Shown here: positions 21,667-29,140 of the stretch, piece after piece | Position numbering within the stretch: the first letter of the stretch is position 1 | How the letters are laid out: each line of letters starts with the position of its first letter | Assembly (NCBI GenBank): GCA_031422195.1 | Contig: JANOPZ010000054.1 | Location: forward strand, 1-29,140 | DNA length: 29,140 bases | Source: JALOTE01 sp031422195 | Lineage (GTDB): Bacteria > Pseudomonadota > Alphaproteobacteria > Rhizobiales > Rhizobiaceae | Reading direction: 5' to 3' | Made by a program: the position numbers and the translations under genes | The notes under the pieces: generated by a model | Told to the model about the DNA's origin: nothing | What the model saw: the letters and a program-made list of their open reading frames with translations, nothing else | The model's database searches: none

Positions 21667-23811
21667 ATGCCCGCATTCAGCCTCCTTCCAGCCGCACCAA
21701 TTGCTGCTGAACATGTCAATTCCGATACGCGGCACGGTATAACCCGCCATGATGAGTTTGGCTGGATGCGGGCGGAAAACTGGCAAGAGGTTTTCAAAGA
21801 TCCTTCAGTGTTGGACCCCGCTATCAAAGATCATCTTGATGCTGAAAATGCCTATGCAAATGCGTTTCTTGAGCCACTCAAAGATTTGCGTGCGACATTG
21901 GTCACGGAAATGCGCGGGCGAATTAAGGAAGACGATGAAAGTGTGCCCGCGCCTGACGGGCTATTTTGCTATGGTTCGTCGTTTGCAACCGGTGGCCAAC
22001 AGCCCCGCTTTTACCGTGTGCCACGCACGGATGTAGGTGCAAGCCGTGATATTTTACTTGACGGTGACAAAGAAGCGGCGGGCAAATCCTATTTCTCAAT
22101 CGGCACTGCCGATCACTCGCCCGATCATTCGAAACTGCTTTGGAGTTTTGATGATAACGGATCTGAATATTACACGGTGATCATCCGCGACCTCAACTCT
22201 CGCCATGATCTTTCGGACCGCATTTCAGATACATCGGGCGGCGGGGCTTGGGTCGCTGATGGCTCTGGCTTCTTCTACACTGCGGTAGACGCAAATCACC
22301 GCCCTTCACGCGTGTTTTTCCACAAACTGGGCACAACGCAAGCTGATGATGTATTGGTTTTTGAGGAACCAAATTCAGGTTTCTTCGTGGAAGTCGGCGC
22401 GACGCGATTAAATGATTTCATTATGATTTCAATTGGAGACCACGAATCGTCAGAAACACAATTGATACCCGCCAACGCGCCCTTTGTTGCGCCCATCGTG
22501 GTCGAAGCCCGCACGCCCGAATTGCAGTATGGTTTGGAATCGGGTGGCGACCAGTTCTTTGTTCTCACCAATGCTGATGGCGCAAAAGACTTTAAGATTA
22601 TGACGGTGCCAATCAATGCGCCACAAAAGGCCAATTGGTCGGAGCTGGTTCCGCACCAGGCGGGACGCTTGATTTTATCGCTTCAAGCCTATGCGCGTCA
22701 TTTGGTGTGGCTTGAACGCTTTGAGGGTTTGCCGCGCATTGTTATTATGGATCGCGCTACTTCTGAAACTCATGCCGTTGCTTTTGATGAAGAGGCCTAT
22801 TCGCTGGGCCTTTCAGGCTCAGATGAATATGACACTGACGTTATCCGCTTTTCATATTCATCAATGACAACGCCTAGCCAAGTTTTCGATTATGATATGG
22901 CTTCACGCGCCCGCACACTGCTTAAAACGCAAACTATTCCATCAGGCCATAATCCGGGCGATTACATTACACGCCGTATCATGGCCCCATCGCATGATGG
23001 TGCGTTGGTTCCAGTGTCACTTCTTTACCGAAAAGACACCCCGCTTGATGGCTCTGCGCCAGCCTATCTTTACGGCTATGGCGCTTACGGAATCAGCGTT
23101 CCGTCTTCATTTTCTGCCAATGTTTTATCACTGGTGGATCGTGGATTTGTCTATGCCATCGCTCATATCCGCGGCGGCAAAGACAAAGGATATGCTTGGT
23201 ATGAAGACGGCAAACGTGCCGCAAAAGCCAATACTTTTCATGATTTTATTGCCGCTGGTGAATATCTGGTTGCCCATAAATTTACATCCCGAGGGCAGAT
23301 TATGGCCGAGGGCCGTTCGGCGGGTGGCTTGCTCATGGGCGCAGTCAGTAACATGGCACCTGAATTATTCAGCGGCATCATAGCCGGTGTGCCCTTCGTT
23401 GATGCGCTGACCACTATGCTCGATGCCTCGCTGCCACTAACGCCGCCGGAATGGACAGAATGGGGAAACCCGATTGAAAGCGCCGCCGACTACGCAACGA
23501 TAGCAGCCTATTCACCCTATGATAATGTTGCGGCCCTGCCGTACCCACCGATTTTGGCAATGGCCGGCCTGACAGACCCGCGGGTGACCTATTGGGAGCC
23601 TGCAAAATGGGTTGCCCGTTTGCGCAAGCATTCCACTTCTAAAGCGCCCGTCCTGTTTGATATCAACATGGATGCAGGGCATGGCGGCTCATCAGGGCGT
23701 TTTGCACGGCTGGAAGAGCTGGCAAAGTCTTATGCATTTGCAATCGTGGCGGGAAAAAGCCCAAAGTTTGAAAATTCAGACCTGAGTTTGGGCATAGCAA
23801 AAAAGCCATGA
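21667..23811 (+). CDS. ptrB: Oligopeptidase B (S9 family serine peptidase)
   Basis: This 714-residue cytosolic peptidase cleaves short peptides after Lys or Arg. An N-terminal beta-propeller (about residues 70-420) shields the alpha/beta-hydrolase domain. The triad is Ser551 (GRSAGG), Asp637 (TDPRVTYWEPAKW) and His672 (MDAGHGG); the Ser-Asp-His spacing is nearly that of the E. coli enzyme. The VPFVDALTTMLD and EWGNP motifs separate oligopeptidase B from prolyl oligopeptidase. The last ~20 residues extend past the fold. It is probably co-transcribed with msrB. No signal peptide is seen. Confidence 0.95.
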   Translation: MPAFSLLPAAPIAAEHVNSDTRHGITRHDEFGWMRAENWQEVFKDPSVLDPAIKDHLDAENAYANAFLEPLKDLRATLVTEMRGRIKEDDESVPAPDGLFCYGSSFATGGQQPRFYRVPRTDVGASRDILLDGDKEAAGKSYFSIGTADHSPDHSKLLWSFDDNGSEYYTVIIRDLNSRHDLSDRISDTSGGGAWVADGSGFFYTAVDANHRPSRVFFHKLGTTQADDVLVFEEPNSGFFVEVGATRLNDFIMISIGDHESSETQLIPANAPFVAPIVVEARTPELQYGLESGGDQFFVLTNADGAKDFKIMTVPINAPQKANWSELVPHQAGRLILSLQAYARHLVWLERFEGLPRIVIMDRATSETHAVAFDEEAYSLGLSGSDEYDTDVIRFSYSSMTTPSQVFDYDMASRARTLLKTQTIPSGHNPGDYITRRIMAPSHDGALVPVSLLYRKDTPLDGSAPAYLYGYGAYGISVPSSFSANVLSLVDRGFVYAIAHIRGGKDKGYAWYEDGKRAAKANTFHDFIAAGEYLVAHKFTSRGQIMAEGRSAGGLLMGAVSNMAPELFSGIIAGVPFVDALTTMLDASLPLTPPEWTEWGNPIESAADYATIAAYSPYDNVAALPYPPILAMAGLTDPRVTYWEPAKWVARLRKHSTSKAPVLFDINMDAGHGGSSGRFARLEELAKSYAFAIVAGKSPKFENSDLSLGIAKKP

Positions 23812-23866
23812 TGTTAGATCACGTACCACGTCCGGTTATGTTACCGGCTCAACCTGTCGTGTCCCA

Positions 23867-24178
23867 ATGAAACGTGTTTTCCTAATATTATCTGCTATAT
23901 TCATGAGCCTTGCTTTCGATTTGGCCGCCAGCGCTGGCCCACCACTACGGGTCGATGGTCGCAATTGCACCGTTGCCGACCGCGGTGGTGAGACTTGGTT
24001 TGGTTTTTTCAAAGGCCAGCGCGAAGTTTTTTCACCGCTTAAAAGCGCCGAGAGTCCGAAAGACTTTACATCTTGGCGGTGCTTTGATGCCGAAGCCGAT
24101 TGCAAGTCTTGGACATATTGGATGCAGACTGATTTCTCAGAAGGTGGCAACCAAGCGTTTTGCCGGCAAGGTGGCTAA
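23867..24178 (+). CDS. Small secreted protein with four cysteines
   Basis: This 103-residue protein starts with a clear signal peptide (VFLILSAIFMSLAFDLAASAG, cleavage near residue 23). The mature part has four cysteines, Cys34, Cys72, Cys79 and Cys99, and a Trp-rich stretch (FTSWRCFDAEADCKSW, then TYWMQTDF), suggesting two disulfides in the periplasm. I do not recognise a family. It lies 55 bases after ptrB and 118 before the cytochrome genes on the same strand. An overlapping frame on the opposite strand is less convincing because only this strand yields a signal peptide and a disulfide-like pattern. Confidence 0.65.
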   Translation: MKRVFLILSAIFMSLAFDLAASAGPPLRVDGRNCTVADRGGETWFGFFKGQREVFSPLKSAESPKDFTSWRCFDAEADCKSWTYWMQTDFSEGGNQAFCRQGG

Positions 24179-24211
24179 ACGCTCGTTGCCTATTTGTTGG
24201 AATAGTCAAAT

Positions 24212-24232
24212 ATTAAATTTAGTTTAATTTTT
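24212..24232 (+). terminator. Weak A/T hairpin with T-tail before the cytochrome genes
   Basis: ATTAAA and TTTAAT pair across a five-base loop and are followed by a T-rich tract, in the gap between the secreted-protein gene and the cytochrome pair. With no G-C pairs the stem is weak, so termination here is only possible. Confidence 0.22.
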
Positions 24233-24296
24233 GATTTGTTGCTGGAAAGCGGCGGCAAACGCGTGTTTGATATAACTCCACAACGGAGACCGCATT

Positions 24297-24731
24297 ATGA
24301 AACGTTTTGCCTTGGCTGCACTCTCGATTTTCGCAATATCAAGCGTTGCGCTCGCGGTTGAACCGCAAGAAGCCCGTCAAGCCAGTATGAAAAAAGTAGG
24401 CGGCGCTATTGGCCTTCTTTCTGGAATTGCAAAAGGTGAAGCGCCTTTTGATGCTGCGGCTGCTCAGGCTGCATTTGCCACCATGAACACCGTAGCCAAA
24501 GAGTATGTTTCACTATTTCCAGTTGGCTCTGAAACTGGCATGGACACCGAGGCTTCGCCTGCAATTTGGGCAAATATGGCAGATTTTACGGCTAAAGTGG
24601 CCAAGTTTGAGTCCGATACTGGCGCAGCAGCAGCAATGACATTTGCTGATGCTGCAGCCGTTGGTGCCGCTATTGGCCCCGTTGCTGAAAATTGTGGCGC
24701 TTGCCACCAACTTTACCGCGTCAAAAAATAA
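24297..24731 (+). CDS. Cytochrome c556 / c-prime family protein
   Basis: This 144-residue protein has a signal peptide (ALAALSIFAISSVALA) and a four-helix mature domain. The single c-type heme site Cys133-Gly-Ala-Cys-His137 is near the C-terminus, as in cytochromes c' and c556. Met31, early in the first helix (QASMKKVGGAIG), is the likely sixth ligand, favouring c556 over c'. It works in the periplasm as an electron carrier; the partner is probably the diheme cytochrome encoded next, whose ATG directly follows this stop codon. GGAG lies nine bases before the start. Confidence 0.92.
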   Translation: MKRFALAALSIFAISSVALAVEPQEARQASMKKVGGAIGLLSGIAKGEAPFDAAAAQAAFATMNTVAKEYVSLFPVGSETGMDTEASPAIWANMADFTAKVAKFESDTGAAAAMTFADAAAVGAAIGPVAENCGACHQLYRVKK

Positions 24732-25646
24732 ATGTCGCGCTTTTTGCGCTGGATCGCTGGGCTGGCACTTTTGGGTGTCGCCCTCGGTTTGTTTATAACC
24801 CGCGCAGTGCCGCTCAATGCGTCTGAAATTGCGGCTCTGCCTGACGGCGACATTGCCCGCGGGGAAAATGTATTTTGGGCAAGTGGCTGCGTATCGTGTC
24901 ATGCAGTGCCCAAATCTGAGGGCGATGCGCATTTGGTTTTGGCTGGCGGTCTGGAACTTAAAACCGACTTTGGCACGTTCGTGGCGCCTAATATTTCATC
25001 GTCTATTGAACATGGCATTGGCAGCTGGAAACTCGGAGATTTTGCCTCAGCCATGTTAAAGGGCGTTTCGCCTGAAGGCACGCACTACTATCCTTCATTT
25101 CCCTATGGTTCTTATGCACGCATGACTAGCCAAGACATCAGCGATCTTTACGCATATATGAAAACCTTACCTGCAAGTGACAATGTACCGGCGTTAAATC
25201 AACTGAGTTTTCCTTTTAACATTCGCGCAGCTATTGGCGGCTGGAAACTGCTATACCTAAACGCCAGCCCGCGGCTAACACTTGATGTCAGCGACCCCGT
25301 TTTGGCGCGCGGTCAGTATCTGGTCGATGGTCCAGGTCATTGCGGTGAATGTCATTCGCCTCGCAATTTGGTTGGAGGTTTCAAAGCCAATGCTTGGCTT
25401 TCCGGTGCTAGAAACCCTGATGGTGGCGGAAAAATTCCAAACATAACACCAGGCTCAAAAGACATTGGTGAATGGAGCGCTTCGGATTTGGTGGCCTACT
25501 TTGAAACTGGTTTTACACCCGATTTTGATAGCGTTGGCGGTTCGATGGTGAGCGTGCAAAAAAACCTGTCAAAGCTGCCAAAAACTGATCTTGAAGCAAT
25601 TGCGGCTTATTTGAAAGTGGTGCCTGCTAGACCTGATGGCGCGTGA
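24732..25646 (+). CDS. Membrane-anchored diheme cytochrome c
   Basis: This 304-residue protein has an N-terminal membrane helix (residues 6-24) and two class I cytochrome c domains. The first heme site is Cys53-Val-Ser-Cys-His57, the second Cys204-Gly-Glu-Cys-His208. It resembles the diheme cytochrome subunits of alcohol, aldehyde and gluconate dehydrogenases, which usually have three hemes, but no dehydrogenase gene is adjacent. The gene begins at the base after the c556 stop, so the two are co-expressed and probably exchange electrons at the inner membrane. Its TGA abuts the convergent stop at 25647, forming TGATCA. Fe-S or catalytic motifs are absent. Confidence 0.92.
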   Translation: MSRFLRWIAGLALLGVALGLFITRAVPLNASEIAALPDGDIARGENVFWASGCVSCHAVPKSEGDAHLVLAGGLELKTDFGTFVAPNISSSIEHGIGSWKLGDFASAMLKGVSPEGTHYYPSFPYGSYARMTSQDISDLYAYMKTLPASDNVPALNQLSFPFNIRAAIGGWKLLYLNASPRLTLDVSDPVLARGQYLVDGPGHCGECHSPRNLVGGFKANAWLSGARNPDGGGKIPNITPGSKDIGEWSASDLVAYFETGFTPDFDSVGGSMVSVQKNLSKLPKTDLEAIAAYLKVVPARPDGA

Positions 25647-27017
25647 TCAGCCAGTTTGATTTCGTTCAATCACAACGTTCTTTGGCGCGTTACCACCTTT
25701 GGCCAAATCGCCGGTCACTTGTTCAGCCCACCTAAACCCGCCGATAGCAGCGCCTTGAATGTCGTCAAAAACGTTGTCGGTGATCACCGCTTTTCCTGTA
25801 CCTTCAACCACCGTAAGTTGCACACCGATGCCTGCTTTGCGTACCACATTTCCTGTAATAATAATGTTGCGCATGAACTCGCCCCACCCCACTAGAAATG
25901 CAGCTTTCGGTGCGTTTTCAATCGTATTGCCAATAGCGGTCGTGTCAGCTTCAATTGCGATACCATAGCCAAAGCCTGCAACTTCGGCGGGGTAAGGCCC
26001 TTCAGTTTTAAGGTTGCGCACGATATTGCCTTGCACAGTCGCCAGCCTGCCGCCCTTATTGAAGTTGACAACGGAAATGCCGTTAGCGGCACCGTCAACC
26101 ACATTATTATTGATCACTGCTCCTTGAAACTTGAACTCGGCATAAATGCCGGTCTCACCCGAATTCAAACATTGGTTGCCTAAAATTTGAACGTTAGATG
26201 CGCTGTTGGCGCGGATGGCAGAAAATGCGCAATCTGAAACAAAATTGTTGGCAATCATCGTGTTATTGGCTTGGTAAGCATTGATGCCGTTTCCCCATTG
26301 CCCCGTGCCACCATTGGTTGCGCCAATACGGGAAACGCGATTGTTCAAAATTTGGGTGCCATCATCGCCGATTTCAAACCGGTGCACCCAAATGCCGCCA
26401 TTGCCACAATCGCTTATGGTGTTGCCCTGTATGCGCATACCTTTCGCGCCAATCGAATAGAGGGCCGCTTCAAGCGCACTATTGATGGTGCAATTTTCAA
26501 CCGAGCCGCTGCAATTTTCCAAATAAAGGCCATGCCGCGGTGAGCTTTTAATTTCACTCTTGTTGATGGTTATATCAGCGCAATTTCGTATATCCAAAAT
26601 TGCTTGCACATTTTGGGTGAGCGGCATTGAATGGCCGTCGAAGGTAATGCCATCAAGCTCAATGACAGTACTGGCATTTGCCGCGAAGAAAAAATCCCCG
26701 TTTCCAAAAATCAACCGTGTGGCGCCTTTTACGCCCGCCAATCGAACGCGCGCTGGCAGAGTGATATTGGCAAGAACATAATCACCGGCAGGTAGATAAA
26801 TGGCCTCATCGCGGTCAGATGCCATATTCAACATATCTTGAAATACGCGGCTTTGTGCATCGAACGCGCCGGGTATAACGCCAGCATCCTTCGCATTAAG
26901 CCCACCCCGAATTTTTGCATCTTTGAGTGGTATGCTGGCAGCAAATGTGTTGCTGGCGTAAACAGGCAAACTTAACGTCGCCGTTATTCCAGCAAGCAAT
27001 TTTCGACGGCTTAGCAT
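25647..27017 (-). CDS. TIGR03808-type Tat-exported parallel beta-helix repeat protein
   Basis: This 456-residue protein begins MLSRRKLLAGITATLSLP, a twin-arginine-type signal. It continues with a right-handed beta-helix: repeated short turns such as IQGNTISDCGNGGIW, ILNNRVSRIG, ANNFVSDCAFSAIRAN and ITGNVVRKAGIG between about residues 120 and 430 (PbH1-like). I recall this architecture as the rhizobial TIGR03808 family of unknown function. No pectate-lyase or epimerase active site is evident, so binding or enzymatic action on a polysaccharide is only a guess. GGGGAC about six bases before the ATG serves as ribosome-binding site. It follows the mutase gene by 51 bases on the same strand. Confidence 0.9.
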   Translation of the reverse strand: MLSRRKLLAGITATLSLPVYASNTFAASIPLKDAKIRGGLNAKDAGVIPGAFDAQSRVFQDMLNMASDRDEAIYLPAGDYVLANITLPARVRLAGVKGATRLIFGNGDFFFAANASTVIELDGITFDGHSMPLTQNVQAILDIRNCADITINKSEIKSSPRHGLYLENCSGSVENCTINSALEAALYSIGAKGMRIQGNTISDCGNGGIWVHRFEIGDDGTQILNNRVSRIGATNGGTGQWGNGINAYQANNTMIANNFVSDCAFSAIRANSASNVQILGNQCLNSGETGIYAEFKFQGAVINNNVVDGAANGISVVNFNKGGRLATVQGNIVRNLKTEGPYPAEVAGFGYGIAIEADTTAIGNTIENAPKAAFLVGWGEFMRNIIITGNVVRKAGIGVQLTVVEGTGKAVITDNVFDDIQGAAIGGFRWAEQVTGDLAKGGNAPKNVVIERNQTG

Positions 27018-27028
27018 CTAAAGTCCCC

Positions 27029-27060
27029 AGCAATTGCTAGAAACTAAACCAATCTGGTTT
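27029..27060. repeat. Two palindromes between the mutase and beta-helix genes
   Basis: AGCAATTGCT (27029-27038) is a perfect ten-base palindrome 12 bases upstream of the beta-helix gene. AAACCA-ATC-TGGTTT (27046-27060) is a second inverted repeat directly after the mutase gene. Without a T-run on the minus strand the second is at best a weak terminator, and the first may be an operator. Confidence 0.35.
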
Positions 27061-27068
27061 TTATTGGC

Positions 27069-29140
27069 TTAAAGCCGTCGAGCAATGAGCCGGTCAATTA
27101 AAGCCTCGGCTGCATCGGGAATCACAGTTCCAGGCAGAAACACCGCATCTGCACCCATGTCATAAAGCTTTGGCACGTCGTCGGGAGGGATAACACCACC
27201 AACCACAATCAGCCGGTCGGTTAGATTAAGATTTGCGAGCGCAAGTTTAAGCTCTGGCACGAGTGTCAAATGCCCGGCGGCCAACGATGATGCGCCAATA
27301 ATGTCGCATTCTTCATTAAATGCCATCTTGGCTACTTCATCGGGGGTTTGAAACAACACCCCTACCACCACATCAAATCCCAAATCCGCAAAGGCTGTGG
27401 CAATTACTTTTTGACCGCGATCGTGGCCATCTTGCCCCATTTTTGCGACCAGCATTTTGGGCCTCGCACCTGTTGCCTTTTCAAAACCAGCGATTTTTTC
27501 AATAATACGGTCAACAACCGGGCTTTCGCCAAGTGCCTTGCGATAAACGCCGGAAATAGTCTTGACGCTCGCAGCATGGCGACCAAACACACGCTCCAGT
27601 GCTAGTGAAATCTCGCCGACAGTGGCCCCTGAACGTGCCGCTTTCACCGAAAAATCCAACATATTTCCATCGCCGGTGCGGGCGCAATTTTCGAGCTCAA
27701 GCAGGGCAGCTTCCACCGCGCCTGTATTTCGTGTACCTTTAAGTTGCTGAAGCTTAGATAATTGCCGCGCGCGCACTTCGGCGTTGTCAATTTTCAAAAC
27801 ATCAATCGGCGTTTCATCGATCGGCGCTTGGGTGTTGACACCAACGAGTGCTTGCTCACGGCCATCAATACGCGCCTGAGTGCGGGCTGCGGCTTCTTCG
27901 ATGCGCATTTTGGGTACGCCCGCTTCAATGGCTTTTGCCATGCCACCAAGCGCTTCAACTTCCGCAATATGCCCCATCGCCCGATCGGCTAGATCACGCG
28001 TTAAGCGTTCGACATAATAGGAGCCGCCCAATATATCGATCATCCGCGTAATGCCGCTCTCGTGTTGCAGCACCAGTTGAGTGTTGCGGGCAATCCGGGC
28101 CGAATGATCAGTTGGCAGCGCCAAAGCTTCATCAAATGAATTGGTATGCAAAGACTGTGTCCCCCCCAGCACCGCAGCCATCGCCTCAATCATTGTGCGT
28201 GTAATGTTGTTCATTGGGTCTTGCGCCGTCAACGACCAACCGGAGGTTTGAGTATGCGCACGAAGCATTAAGGACTTTGGATCTTTGGGATTAAACCGTT
28301 TGCGCATCAGGCTGGCCCACATCAACCGAGAGGCGCGTTGCTTGGCAATTTCCATGAAAAAATTTGTGCCGGCATTCCAGAAAAATGACAATCGCGGCGC
28401 AAATGCATCCACATCCAAACCAGCGGCTACTCCTGCGCGAACATATTCAATGCCGTCGGCAATCGTGTATGCTAATTCCAGATCAACTGTCGCCCCGGCT
28501 TCTTGGATATGATAGCCGGAAATCGAAATCGAGTTGAACTTCGGCATACGTTTGGATGTATACGCGAAAATATCTGAGATAATTCGCATGGAAGGCTGCG
28601 GTGGATAAATATAGGTGTTTCTTACCATAAACTCTTTCAAAATATCATTTTGAATAGTTCCAGCGAGTTTATCTTCCGAAACGCCCTGCTCTTCTGCGGC
28701 CACAATATAAAGCGCCATGATAGGCAAAACAGCGCCGTTCATAGTCATAGAAACCGTCATTTCATCTAACGGAATACCATCGAAAAGCTGGCGCATATCG
28801 TAAATGCTGTCAATCGCAACGCCTGCCATGCCAACATCACCGGCAACACGCGGATGATCAGAATCGTATCCACGATGCGTCGCAAGATCGAAAGCGATTG
28901 AAAGGCCTTTCTGACCGCCGGCCAGATTACGGCGGTAAAACGCATTTGAAGCTTCAGCCGTTGAAAACCCAGCATATTGCCGGATAGTCCACGGCCTTTG
29001 CACGTACATGGTCGGATAGGGCCCGCGTAAAAAAGGCGCAAATCCGGGCATCGAATTGATGTGAGCTATGCTCAAAATGTCAGCTTCACAATAGGCTTGT
29101 TTGACCACAATTCCTTCAGGCGTTTCAAAAAATGAATTGC
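27069..29140 (-). CDS. scpA: Methylmalonyl-CoA mutase, B12-dependent (partial, 5' end outside window)
   Basis: The frame is open to the right edge, giving 689 residues and lacking perhaps 20-40 at the N-terminus. The enzyme interconverts methylmalonyl-CoA and succinyl-CoA with adenosylcobalamin, joining propionate and branched-chain catabolism (or the ethylmalonyl-CoA pathway) to the citric acid cycle. The TIM-barrel part contains PGFAPFLRGPYPTMY, TIRQYAGFS and NAGTNFFMEIAKQRA. The C-terminal cobalamin-binding domain has the GQDGHDRG motif with the cobalt-liganding His, and GASSLAAGH later. The GTG at 29108 lies within conserved sequence (FFETPEGIVVKQAY), so it is not the true start. All motifs are intact; single-chain architecture is the homodimeric bacterial type. 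Confidence 0.97.
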   Translation of the reverse strand, partial: NSFFETPEGIVVKQAYCEADILSIAHINSMPGFAPFLRGPYPTMYVQRPWTIRQYAGFSTAEASNAFYRRNLAGGQKGLSIAFDLATHRGYDSDHPRVAGDVGMAGVAIDSIYDMRQLFDGIPLDEMTVSMTMNGAVLPIMALYIVAAEEQGVSEDKLAGTIQNDILKEFMVRNTYIYPPQPSMRIISDIFAYTSKRMPKFNSISISGYHIQEAGATVDLELAYTIADGIEYVRAGVAAGLDVDAFAPRLSFFWNAGTNFFMEIAKQRASRLMWASLMRKRFNPKDPKSLMLRAHTQTSGWSLTAQDPMNNITRTMIEAMAAVLGGTQSLHTNSFDEALALPTDHSARIARNTQLVLQHESGITRMIDILGGSYYVERLTRDLADRAMGHIAEVEALGGMAKAIEAGVPKMRIEEAAARTQARIDGREQALVGVNTQAPIDETPIDVLKIDNAEVRARQLSKLQQLKGTRNTGAVEAALLELENCARTGDGNMLDFSVKAARSGATVGEISLALERVFGRHAASVKTISGVYRKALGESPVVDRIIEKIAGFEKATGARPKMLVAKMGQDGHDRGQKVIATAFADLGFDVVVGVLFQTPDEVAKMAFNEECDIIGASSLAAGHLTLVPELKLALANLNLTDRLIVVGGVIPPDDVPKLYDMGADAVFLPGTVIPDAAEALIDRLIARRL

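Noticed and set aside
23836..24150. 104-codon frame on the minus strand opposite the small secreted protein.
   Set aside because: It shows no signal peptide, domain or ribosome-binding site, while the plus-strand frame has a good signal peptide and a cysteine pattern.
29106..29108. GTG at 29108 as the start of methylmalonyl-CoA mutase.
   Set aside because: The frame continues upstream through FFETPEGIVVKQAY, which belongs to the conserved N-terminal region; the true start is outside the window.
1..29140. CRISPR arrays, insertion sequences, tRNA or rRNA genes, toxin-antitoxin or defence modules.
   Set aside because: Reading both strands I saw no repeat-spacer pattern, transposase, cloverleaf-like sequence or recognisable defence gene.

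Overview
The window looks like an ordinary chromosomal segment of an alphaproteobacterium, most likely in the Hyphomicrobiales (Rhizobiales). The signs are a MucR/Ros regulator, a gene-transfer-agent (GTA) type head cluster, the DUF1214/DUF1254, DUF2336, DUF1491, DUF5330 and DUF6456 families, a DnaA-C-type helix-turn-helix protein, a TIGR03808-type Tat-exported repeat protein and a B12-dependent methylmalonyl-CoA mutase. Base composition is moderate (neither GC-rich nor AT-rich by eye), and genes are tightly packed with many 1-14 base overlaps. No insertion sequence, tRNA, rRNA, CRISPR array or integrase was seen. The genus cannot be named from this sequence.

Layout. (1) Positions 1-4748, minus strand: HK97-like head genes in GTA order, namely an unrecognised 170-residue protein at the small-terminase position, large terminase, portal, a small membrane protein, prohead protease and major capsid (running off the left edge). 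A near-consensus sigma70 promoter precedes them, and a leader hairpin covers the likely ribosome-binding site of the first gene. (2) 4994-8298, plus strand: a bifunctional class A penicillin-binding protein, then a DUF1214 and DUF1254 membrane-protein pair. (3) 8295-12184: a 56-residue basic protein, DUF2336, DUF1491, a membrane-anchored peptidoglycan-binding-domain protein and a membrane histidine kinase. Two TTAACCAT (CtrA-like) sites lie in the intergenic regions here. (4) 12463-14930: DUF5330, SufE, DUF6456, a DnaA-C-like helix-turn-helix protein with a perfect 16-base palindrome in front of it, and MucR with a clear terminator. (5) 15173-21007, minus strand: a complete seven-subunit Mrp/Pha Na+(K+)/H+ antiporter operon (A-G). 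(6) 21230-25646, plus strand: MsrB, oligopeptidase B, a small secreted four-cysteine protein, cytochrome c556 and a diheme cytochrome c. (7) 25647-29140, minus strand: the TIGR03808-type protein downstream of methylmalonyl-CoA mutase, whose 5' end lies outside the window.

No gap between genes exceeds 300 bases; the largest are 12185-12462, 4749-4993, 14931-15172 and 21008-21229. Four convergent gene pairs have overlapping or abutting stop codons. I did not find a convincing new multi-gene system. The points most worth checking are the regulatory architecture in front of the GTA-like cluster, the unidentified first gene of that cluster, the palindrome in front of the DnaA-C-like regulator, and the histidine kinase with CtrA-like sites nearby.
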